Positions 1 to 10,000 of a stretch of DNA of 64,000 nucleotides are shown piece after piece. The translations under genes and the position numbers were made by a program. Below the pieces are notes generated by a model. The model saw nothing but the letters and a program-made list of their open reading frames with translations, searched no databases and was not told where the DNA came from. Positions within the stretch are counted from its first letter, which is position 1. The number at the start of each line of letters is the position of its first letter. Source of the DNA: Pachyseris speciosa (lineage: Eukaryota; Cnidaria; Anthozoa; Scleractinia; Pachyseridae); contig JAEMWC010000021.1 in the NCBI GenBank assembly GCA_016490735.1, positions 2,106,001 through 2,170,000 of the forward strand, read 5' to 3'.

Positions 1-134
1 AAGAGGGTGGAGGCTTTATTCAAGATTTGTTGATACCAGTTGTAACTAGCTTTGGGCCCCTAATGTTATAAAAAATCGCGAACTACTCTGTAGTGTGTTC
101 AGTTGGTTCTTGTCGTTAGCGAGTGCTGGTCAAT

Positions 135-892
135 ATGAAGAGAAAGGTCGATTGGGATAAAGAGGAAGAGAGTGATTATGATGACACTAACACAAGTGAA
201 GAGGAAAGTGATGACGAGGAACCTCGAATTAAAGATGTTTTAGAAGGACTTTCCCAAGCCGTTTCCAGACAACAGGCCTCCGATTTATTACACAGCATGG
301 CGGCTTCCAAGGATATCTTGTTTTGGACACCTCGTGGACAGTTACTTCGAAACCAGCGAATAATACCAGTGAGCAACATCTCATAGCTGGTTGAATATGT
401 GTTATTCCCTTATAACGACGAGGTTGCCAAACCCCGCGCCCTCAAAACATTTATAGACGGGTTGGCAGAGTTAGGAATTAATGAACGGTATATAAAGAAT
501 AAGAAAATTTTGGCTGAGCTAATGGAAAAAGAACGAGCCTATTGAGATGAAGAAGGTGAGGCTGGTGATGAAGAAATGGTTTCCGAAAGCAAAATCTGTG
601 GACTTGCGCTCTCTTCAGAACATTCAACGCCTGAATTTCCTTCATGTTCCAGATTTGCAGGGTTTTCGGTTTCTCTGCCATCTTCTACCAAACTGCAGTA
701 GTGAAATGCCCAAGATGCCACTGGCATGATGGTTATAAGACTTGTCCGATTTGCGCATACAAAATTCCTGTTGATCGTAAACACTCGACGGATGGATTTA
801 TTTGCTGCGCTCATTGTCACGCAGTGAAACACATTGATTCAGAAACTTTTAAGAAGAGTCATTATCTTCCAAGCGAAGATGAAGACGATTGA
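135..892 (+). pseudogene. decayed unknown gene, acidic N-terminus and Cys/His-rich C-terminus
   Basis: An ATG at 135 opens a frame with an acidic, Ser/Glu/Asp-rich stretch, then a helical segment ending in a conserved-looking LFWTPRGQLL and IIPVSNIS. A TAG interrupts at 384. The same frame continues sensibly (LVEYVLFPYNDEV, then a Lys-rich helix) to a TGA at 543 and a TAG at 699. The frame then shifts: a segment with CPRC, CPIC, CAHC and an acidic tail reads in another frame to a TGA at 890-892. The four Cys pairs suggest a zinc-ribbon-like end. A pyrimidine-rich run ending CTGCAG at 693-698 means the shift could be an intron instead. AATAAA-like signal follows at about 984. I do not recognise the family; transposon-associated ORF is likely. 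Two in-frame stops favour a pseudogene. Confidence 0.45.
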
Positions 893-1430
893 TTTTTCCT
901 CCACACGAAGTTAAAGAGGATGACTGACGTTTATTCATTTCAAATCACTTTCTGTATTGTTTCTGTTTTCCCTGAGAAAAGGCAATAAAGTTTATGTTTG
1001 TCACTCAAGAAACGTGTAATTCATATTAGTCGCGTGTTTATATTGATCGTTCCAAACAACTTAAGCCGTCTACTGTCGTTGTTGAATGGTAGAAGGTTGT
1101 CACTTGGGCTATTTTACTTCAGAGTTTGTGTGCAAATATAGGGTAGTTTGGATCACTAGTTTTGAATAATTAGTGACTAACGGAGCGGAAAAGTTAAAGT
1201 TAGCTAAGTCGAATTTATTTTTATAGGCGAAACTGTTAACACTTTCGGAAAATCGAACGATAATCTCGGATATAAATTTTCGTTAGCAAAGCGACTGCTT
1301 GAACGATAGCGCTTTCGTTAAACTACCCGCTTTTATTTTAAACACATAATAGATTCTACATGAAACAATCAGGGTTAAAAGAGATCGGGCAAGTTTGGGC
1401 AGGTCTATTGTTTTTATTGTACTAGAGTGA
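893..1430. other. no recognisable gene
   Basis: AT-rich sequence after the decayed gene. It holds a possible poly(A) signal (GGCAATAAAG near 980) that could end the transcript of the preceding pseudogene. Nothing else is supported. Confidence 0.4.
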
Positions 1431-1481
1431 CGCTCATTAGTATGGAGGAACCCATTTTTACCTAGCTAGCTAGACACTTCA

Positions 1482-1565
1482 TTAGTATGCGGGAAATCCA
1501 AATTAGTATGCGAGAAATCCAAATTAGTATGCGGGAAATCCAAGGGAAATCCAAGGGAAATCCAA
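1482..1565. repeat. short tandem repeat, 21-bp then 11-bp units
   Basis: Three copies of a 21-bp unit (ATTAGTATGCGGGAAATCCAA with one variant) are followed by two 11-bp partial units GGGAAATCCAA. A local slippage array. Confidence 0.75.
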
Positions 1566-1597
1566 AAAGGGGTTAAGTTTTAACATAGTATACTACT

Positions 1598-1860
1598 GAT
1601 GAATTTCCAGGGGGTCGGGGAATCTCTCAAGACAAAGTCCCCTGGGTGAGGTGTCTTTCACCTGAAAACCCCCGTGACATCCTTTTCAAACTTGTGAATT
1701 CCCCACCCCCTAACCTTTGATCGTAAAACAATGTCAAGATTTTCCCCTACCCTCGGGCAAAGAATCCCATCCATCTCCTTGTATTCCCCCACATATCTCC
1801 CTGGTAGGCCCGGGGGTCGACCCCACGGGGAAGACGATGGCATGTGCATAATTTCAGAGT
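1598..1860. mobile_element. truncated copy of the GACATGTGCAT MITE
   Basis: About 250 bp closely match the right-hand part of the element at 39064-39395, beginning GGTCGGGGAATCTCTCAAG and ending in the shared terminal sequence GGCATGTGCAT. The left terminal inverted repeat is missing, so this copy is 5'-truncated. Confidence 0.7.
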
Positions 1861-1861
1861 A

Positions 1862-2515
1862 TGGTGAAAATTAATAAAGAAGAAACGCGGATCAAAACAA
1901 CAGCAGTGCATGGAAGTATGGCACCACAGTATACCTCGAAAATATAATTAAACGCCACAGAGAACAAAGCAAATGCTTCATGGGCGATTCCAACGTATTT
2001 ATTGACCATTCTACGGCGACCTTTTACAGTATATTGAGAGTAAATAAACGCTCACCAATCCACTTGACCGATTCAGTCCTTGTTTACATCGTATTCTTTG
2101 CAGTCCGGCAAACGAGTCATCGGAGGTTCGAGCATACCGGATTCCGTTGCCATTAATTGGTTCATACTAGTACGGCTCTACGTTAAAAACCACATGTGCG
2201 ACTTCCTCGGTCTTTTTCGAAGAGAGAACGAAAGCTTAAAACGAAGAACTTTACCACAGATCGCAAAGAATACTTCCAGCATTGATCGAGCTCCTCATCT
2301 ACTCTCCAATAGTGACGTCACGACGACACGTGCTTGTTTCCATTCCTTCCATGTCAAGCGCGCGGCCATTTCAGAAACGTCTTCGTTTGTTCTTCGGATA
2401 TTTCCGTACTCCCAGTTGTTTTACTCCCTTAAAAGCTCAGATAGGACAATTTCTACGTGATTTTGTATTCAAGTAGTCCTTTTTAGTGTTCGTTCCTTTT
2501 GAAATGACACGAAGA
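1862..2515. other. no recognisable gene
   Basis: Open frames here (2080-2460) have no domain, repeats or flanking splice signals that I can support. Unassigned. Confidence 0.35.
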
Positions 2516-2770
2516 AAAGGCTTCGAAAGTTTGGTTCATTTGACCTTTAAGATCAAATGAAGAATGATCCTCGCAGTTGTGAACGCAATTTATGCAATTG
2601 CGAAAAGAAGCCTGAAAAAAATTCAGGACTTCAACGGGGTTTGAACCCGTGACGTCGCGATTACCGGTGCGATGCTCTAACCAACTGAGATATGAAGCCA
2701 CTGACGTTGGGAGCAGGTCAATTGTGGGTTCATATGTTCCCGTGAAAGAAATGAGTGTGAATGATATATG
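2516..2770 (-). repeat. tRNA-derived SINE, minus strand
   Basis: The reverse complement of 2626-2699 is a tRNA-like head: box A TTGGTTAGAGC, an anticodon-loop region containing GGT (Thr-like) and box B GGGTTCAAACCCC. Next to it is a non-tRNA body (CCTGAATTTTTTTCAGG hairpin, then GCAATTGCATAAATTGCG). The same body and head recur at 2796 and twice at 58.1-58.4 kb, so this is an interspersed repeat and not a functional tRNA gene. Bases in the anticodon stem do not pair well, which agrees. Confidence 0.75.
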
Positions 2771-2795
2771 AAATGAATCATATATGAACTGCGGA

Positions 2796-2945
2796 AATGA
2801 AATCAAATGAAGAATGATCCTCGTAGTTGTGAACGCAATTTATGCAATTGCGAAAAGAAGCCTGAAAAAAATTCAGGACTTCAACGGGGCTTGAACCCGT
2901 GACCTCGCGATTCATTTCATATATCAGTCACACTCATTTCTTTCA
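2796..2945 (-). repeat. truncated second copy of the same SINE
   Basis: It repeats the body of the SINE at 2516 almost base for base, then stops inside the tRNA-like head just after the box B and TCGCGA sequence, where it joins unrelated ATTTCATATATCA-rich DNA. The two copies sit in tandem about 280 bp apart. Confidence 0.7.
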
Positions 2946-4073
2946 GCTTCAATGAAAATACTTGTCGCTTGGGAAGCGAAAGAGTCCACACAAAATTTTC
3001 TCAGTGGGGATCAAGGACCTATCGTTGTTTGGGAAAGATTACATAAAAAGTGCCAACATTAAGGAATTTAAAGAGAAAAAGGAGCAGTTATAGCGCATCA
3101 TGTCGGCTCCAAAAATGGCTGTTTGTGAGTATGCGCAGAAAGGTGAGTTTTGAGGAGAGAGAAAACATTAACGATCGAGCCACAAATTCTGATAGATGAC
3201 ATGTTTATAAATCACTTTTAGACTTATAGTTTTGCTTAGAATACCATCATGTAAATGTTTTTAGCTACAATTGTAGTTAGAGATTTGTTAGAGATTTGCC
3301 AAGGAAATGTTGAAGTCCTTTTTCTGGGGTTGATGATATGCTCAGTAGAAATCAAGTTTTTAGTAAAAAGTATCAGTTCCTCTGAGTCTAACTAACGTAA
3401 ATTGATATTTCGTCGTTCTTCTAATCCTTTGTGATTAATTCATTATATTTAAACAGACAATAAACTGATCAGAAGACGAAACAACCTGTATATAGAGAGC
3501 TAGATTTAATATCGTCGGGAAGAAGACACAAACTGAACTGAAGATACCAAAAGAACAATAGGTTTAGTTAACAGGGACAAGTGTTATGGCAAAGCTTATC
3601 GGGAAAATGCCAGATTCGAAATCTCTTCCAAGGTCGCGTTGTACTCGCCATGTCATGGTCTTAACATGTGAGGAAGCGAAATTATCAGTGGGCAACCTTC
3701 CAACGCATGGTTTTAACTGAGTTTGATGAAGTCTATAATTCACAGTGCGAGTGACTGTTAAATGACCGAGGGAATATATTATATTAGGCGCAGAGGCCTA
3801 AGTTAAAAAGACGGCCTGTTTGCGAAAGTCAATTCACCTCTTAAGTTCTTTGTTAAGTGGCTCGTTTCAGCTAAATTAAGTACGGCTTGTTTTTTTAGTT
3901 GGTGCTACACACATTATTGGCACTGTTTATAAGGAACAACGTTCAGACTACAAGGTTTCCTCAACAAAATTTGGTCTAGAACATAGTTGTAAAAGTGGTT
4001 TAAAAAACCGGCCCTAAGTATCAGTTTTCACAAGAATATTAGCATGTATGCCTAATGTAGAAGGCAAACTCAC
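2946..4073. other. no supported exon; probable 3' region of the BRICHOS-type gene
   Basis: The minus-strand gene whose exons end at 4074 should have at least one more downstream exon, since the second BRICHOS cysteine is not yet encoded. I could not find a convincing exon here. Either it lies beyond position 1, it is short, or it has been lost. A 14-codon plus-strand frame from ATG 3101 to a GTGAGT site was noticed but is too short to support. Confidence 0.3.
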
Positions 4074-7000
4074 CAGTTTTAGAAGCTGAAGCAAGTCAGT
4101 AGGTGAAGGAACATTTCCAATCGAGTCACTTAGAAAGCAAGCATTTTTTTCTGGCATTCGAATCATCGTCAAGTTCTGCAGAAAAATTCAACGATTAAAC
4201 AAGTTAATGCCAGTTCAAGTTAATTGAGAAAAACTGTTGAAGATAAAGGTATGTTTTGTGCTCGCGATTTAGCAAAGTGCCCCAAGAAACGTTGACAAGG
4301 TTTGTATATACATTTACTATATGATTTAATGAATCACTATGTGTCCATTTGGCCACGTTATAACTTCTCCTCAAGATCTCTAACATCATATATTAATATA
4401 ATGCAGTGTATAAAAGTAACTTAATTGCCTTGTCGAAGTCGTAGACAATATCCCCAGCGTCTTTGCCGGATGCAGCATCTTGCAGATGAAAAGTCTCCGA
4501 ATTCATCCTGATGTCAACTTTAACCTTCTCCTTGAACTCTCTGCCATCTTTGGACACTGTGATAAAGTAACCCTACAAGAACAGGTTGAGCTTGGTGATT
4601 AAGAGTTGTTAGTCAAACAATTTTCTTAAAAGCACATCAAAAAGGGTCGCAATCGGTTATCATCAAATAAACGCTTCTCAAACCAACCCATATTTGGTTT
4701 AGCAACAAAATGCCCAAAAAATCGCCTAACTTCTTTCCGGAATTCCTCTAAAAAGCACCCAAAAATTCTTAAACGTTTTCTAAAGTACTTGAGCAAACTT
4801 TTATAATTTTCCCAATTTCTGACAAAAGACACGATAAGGATTACACGAGTAAAAGTGTTGACGACAAAAAGAAACATAAAACAACGCGATTTGTTACAAA
4901 GCCGCTGGATTCCATCGAGTTTACTCCTTGTACTTCACCGCTAAACGAAAGACGGTTGTGGAACTGTGGGATCGAAAAGTTGAGGGTGAATTTGCTGGTT
5001 CATCGTACTGTAGCATGAGCTGTCAAAGCTAGTCAATAGGAAAGTCGCAATAGCTAAACTCCTTTGATCAATTTTAACGCCAAGGTCTGGGCATGTAAGC
5101 ATTCAAATTGTCTTCACCATATTATATTATTATTGTAAATACTCTTTGTCTTTGGCCATCGTAGCTTAACAAGAAATAACAGGGGCACCCAACGACAAGT
5201 TTCAGTAGATATCTGTTCGGTGGAGGGTAATTCGCCTTGCGCTTTCGGCGTCGATTAAAGAGTGCGCTCGGATTTTCGTAACTAAAACATGGCCTAAAAG
5301 ATTCGAAATTGGGAAATCATAGCCCCTGAGGTTTTCGGAAAGGTCGTATTTGCTGTTTTTGGCAGTCAAAAACGTCAGCTACCATTTTCGGAAGGAAAAT
5401 AGCTCGCTAGAAAGTTCGTGGAAAGTTCATTTCAGCTTGCATTTTCTCAAAGGAAGATTTCGTTCCCTAACATTTTCGGGCAATTAAAATTTCAGCTAGG
5501 GAATCCGAACAGATGAACTTCTTCTAGCTTATAAAAACATCGCTTTAAACAGACTTCAAACACCACAAGGTACTTAAAAATGCCTTTCTACAGCTTTTGG
5601 TTGATTTGGCTCGTTGGGTGCCCCTGAAATAACACACAAACTGCGGTGATAAACATGACAATAAAACGCATTGTTAGAAAACAAAAATAAAATTATATCG
5701 TTTAACTTGACGTTTCGTATGTTTCGACATACATCTTCAGAAGTAACCGTTAGGAACTAAAGTAACAACTAAATTTGAAATTTAAGATAAGTAACTAATT
5801 AACAATAACTTTGACAGAAGCTAAAAATAATTTGCATATAAAAGATGCAAACTAATAGAGATACAGCTTTTCGCTGCTTACATTTTCATTTAAGGTAGGT
5901 TTCAATTCTCTAATTAGTAGAGTCTCCTTTATCTTGCAATGAGTGTCTGACCGACCTTTTGCCAATATCTCAAAGTGGTCCCATTTTAAGTTGTGACCAG
6001 TTGACGTGACGTGGTCTGCGATAGCAGATGCATGACAGCTACTCGTGATCGCTTTAAAATGTTCAGTTTTTCTGTCAAACAAAACGCAGATTGCATGACA
6101 GAATCAATCAGACAGCAGTACGAAAGCTTACCGAAGCGTACAGCAATTTTCAAAATGGCGGCCAAGCAAACCCGAGGGCTCTGAATATTTTCGGGCAAAA
6201 TTGCCCCTTTTGAGAGCACGGGGCCGCCATCTTGGAACTGAGAATGATATCGAGACTGTGACGTAACATTAGACAAGCTGATCTTTGGCAAAAAGAGGAT
6301 TTCTGTGAAGATTGAGTCATTTTGATTCAATATCTTGCTGTCAGCTGTAACAACACTTATACAAATGCTAAAGGACGGGTTACCTTTCATGTACTACCTT
6401 CGTATGAAAGGATGAGAAGATTGTGGCTCGTAAAAATAAAAATGTGAGTGTAAATTACCGCCTTGAACTGCTTTGACTGTTCCGACCAATTCAAGTTACA
6501 TCAGAGGACTATATGCGAGATCTTCTGGTAGGTGAGGTTGTTTTCATTCGTGTTTAATGTCTTTATTAAAAATGTGCTTACTATGGAGTTCCTCGCTTTC
6601 CTCTTCTATTTTCTTTACTACAGTGAACGGTTTTCTCCATTTTTTGGACACACGAACTCACAGCATTAGCCGTGCATATTTTGTCACGCAAGCATACCGG
6701 CATACAATGTCTGTGGCCGTATATTTTGTCGGAAGAGTGAGAAAGTAATTATCTAAATTCACAGCAATAGCCATTTTAATTTCATACGAGGACTATACCG
6801 TGAGGTCATAGCCTTCCTCGTTTAGTTGGGTGCGTAATAATAAATTTAATCGTCCCTTGTTTATTACTTTACAGGCACAGCTTCACGGAATGCTAGAAAG
6901 GGGAGAGGAAGGAAGCCACTATTTGACAGCTGATTTACTGAGGCTGTCCCTTCCATTTTCAACTCGCAATGCATAAATAATGCCTTTAGTATGTACTCTA

Positions 7001-10000
7001 GAATTTCCTTCGATTTTCAAAGAGGGGAGACTTAAAGGGAGTTAACGTCCCGTCCGTTTCATTTATTTTTGTATAGATACGCGGGTTCAAGTCAGTGTTT
7101 CAAATTATTATCCCGGCAAAGAATCATTTCCCTTCGCATCGCATCTTTAAAGCCTGTCATTATTACCGCCTTCTTCTGGGCATTCATTTTGGATTGCCGA
7201 GAAAATATGGGGCGCCGTTTGTAAATTTATTATTTAGACTAAATTCATGCCGTTTTTTCCCTTATTTATAAATAAAGCTATGTCTTACAAAATTATTTAT
7301 ATATCATGAAGTTAAGCAAAGCAGTCGCAAATCTGTTATTTATAAATAATGAAGTTTGCCAGCTGTGCAAATTTATTATTTATAAATAATGAAATTTCAG
7401 GCCATGAGCATAATTCTATGATTTATATATAATGCCTTTTGCTGTGCTGCATGAATGTCATTATTTATAAATAATGACTTAAGCGCTTGGCAAATGTCAT
7501 TATTTATAAATAATGACTTTAGCAGCGCTTGCAAAATTTCATGGTTTATAAATCATGAATTTCGCGGCGCTTGGCAAATTCCATGGTTTATAAATCATGA
7601 CTTTAGCAGCGCTTGCAAAATTTCATGGTTTATAAATAATGAGTTTAGCGGCGCTTGCAAAATTTCATGGTTTATAAATAATGAGTTTAGTGGCGCCTAG
7701 CAAATTCCATGGTTTATAAATCATGACTTTAGCGGCGCTTGCAAAATTTCATGGTTTATAAATAATGAATTTAGCGGCGCTTGGCAAATTCCATGGTTTA
7801 TAAATCATGACTTTAGCGGCGCTTGCAAAATTTCATGGTTTATAAATAATGAATTTAGCGGCGCTTGGCAAATTCCATGATTTATAAATCATAACTTTAG
7901 CGGCGCTTGCAAAATTTCATGGTTTATAAATAATGAATTTAGCGGCGCTTGGCAAATTCCATGGTTTATAAATCATGATTTTAGCGGCGTTTGGCAAATT
8001 CCATGGTTTATAAATAATGAATTTAGCGGCGCTTGGCAAATTCCATGATTTATAAATCATGACTTTAGCCGCGGTTGGAAAATTTCATGGTTTATAAATA
8101 ATGAATTTAGCGGCGCTTGCAAAATTTCATGGTTTATAAATAATGACGTGGCGGTTGGGCGCCAAGTGTAAAAGTACGCCAAGTGTAAAAATACGCCAAG
8201 TGTAAAAATATGGCCGCCAAGTGTAAAAATATTATTTACTCAACAGTTTGGTGCAATTTTTGGTATTTCGTACATTGGAAATGTAGTCGTTTGGTCATAA
8301 AAGGGAGCTTTCGCAACGACGACGGCCGAAAAAGTCGTTTTCAAAATATAAATTCTCGTTTTTGTAATTCTTTCGCGATTATTTCAATTTGTTTAGCTTG
8401 TAAGATGTTAACAGTATAAACCAGGGACTAAATTACTATAAACGGCGTTACGGTAAGAGAAAGAAAGTGACATTTACCGTAACGCACTCACGTTCTCGAG
8501 AAAACCCAGGGGCACCCAACGAAACGTTTCGGTAGATATCTGTTCGGTGGAGGGTAATTCGCCTTGGGTTTTCGGCGTCGATTAAAGAGTGCACTCGGAT
8601 TTTCGTACCTAAAACGTGGCCTAAAAGATTCGCAATCGGGAAATCATAGCCCCTGAGGTTTTCGGAAAGGTCGTAATTGCTGTTTTTGACACTCAAAAAC
8701 GTCAGCTAACATTTTCGGAAAGCAAATAGTTCCCTAGAAAGTTCGTGGAAAGTTCATTTCAGCTTGCATTTTCTCAAAGGAAGATTTTGTTCCCTAACAT
8801 TTTCGGACAATTAAAATTTCAGCTAGGGAATCCGAACAGATCAGCTTCTTCTAGCTTATGAAAACATCACTTTAAACAGACTTCAAACACCATAAGGTAC
8901 TTAAAAATGCCTTTCTACAGCTTTTGGTTGATTTGGCTCGTTGGGTGCCCCTGAAAACCTAAAATTTGGTCATTTCACGTTGTTGTTTTTATTTTGTAGA
9001 GGACGGTAAACAAATGTACCAAAACGCACGTGCGGAGCCATTGTTTGTTATTGTTTTGTGGCATTCTCGTTGCCGTTCTCGTTGCTAAAGCTCCCTGTAT
9101 ATAAATTTCCACTGTACAACCTTTGCGTGACTTTGCGATTTCTAAATCGCAGCAACATAACTTTGCCATTTACAAATCGCAAGAAAGATGACTTGGCCCA
9201 GCGTAAATTTATGCCATCGATAGCGCGCCAAATGGCAATTTATTCAGTTTAAGGCGGGGAATAGTGAGTCGAGAAACTAATCATTATGGCGTCTCGGGAA
9301 TCGTTGTCTAACGTTATTACTGAAGCTGTTTCCCGAGCAGTCAATGACGCCCTGAACAGCGCTTTGTCTCGGGTAAGTTCTTCAACCATATTACAATTTA
9401 GTCCTCTGAAACAGTCAACGATACTGAATTACTGTTTCTCAAGTTGGATATGCGTTGTTTTTCTAGAGTTCGCATAACACTAGCGTGCAACAAGCAGCCC
9501 CTGCCATTACGACCAAACTAAGGGCCTGTTCACATGGAGGTGTGGGACCCTAAGAAGGTGATGTCCCCCACCTACCCGTGGTCAAAAAAAGCTAGCTAGG
9601 CTTCACATGCAACCCCGGGGCGCTGGGGTGAGGTTTAAAATGCTATCGTGTGGTCTCTAAGAACGTATATTGACAAAAGAATTCAGAGATAATTGCCCGG
9701 ATGAGTATCACCCCACACCACGTCCAGCATTCACATGGAGAAAACTCAACCCAGCTGAGCGGGTTACCCGCCCTGGCTGACCGGTGGGGTACCCCACATC
9801 ACATGTAAACGCGATCGAGAAAGAAAGAGAGATTGTATGGAGAGATTGGTAACCCCACCTAGTGGGGGACCTCACCTTCCTGGGGTCCCCCACCTCCATG
9901 TGAACAGGCCCGAAATAAAAAACTTAGGGCAGCCAGACAAACTGCGAGCTCATTAGGGCCTGTTGACATGGCGGTGGGGGACCTCAGGAAGGTGAGGTAC

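Noticed and set aside
2626..2699. tRNA-Thr(GGT)-like gene, minus strand
   Set aside because: The same head occurs at least four times with the same non-tRNA body attached, and the anticodon stem is poorly paired. It is a SINE head.
3101..3145. Plus-strand ATG frame of 14 codons ending at GTGAGT, a possible first exon
   Set aside because: Too short, with no partner exon found on the plus strand before the next gene.
5986..6390. 134-codon minus-strand frame
   Set aside because: It overlaps the true Penelope GIY-YIG frame in another register and shows no family motif.
7455..8150. 81-codon open frame with repeated WFINxxF pattern and CRISPR-like regular spacing
   Set aside because: It is the 42-bp satellite read in frame because 42 is divisible by 3. 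Units are contiguous with no variable spacers, so it is neither a protein nor a CRISPR array.
8448..8696. 82-codon minus-strand frame
   Set aside because: It spans the boundary of a MITE inserted into another MITE, so it is a chance chimaera.
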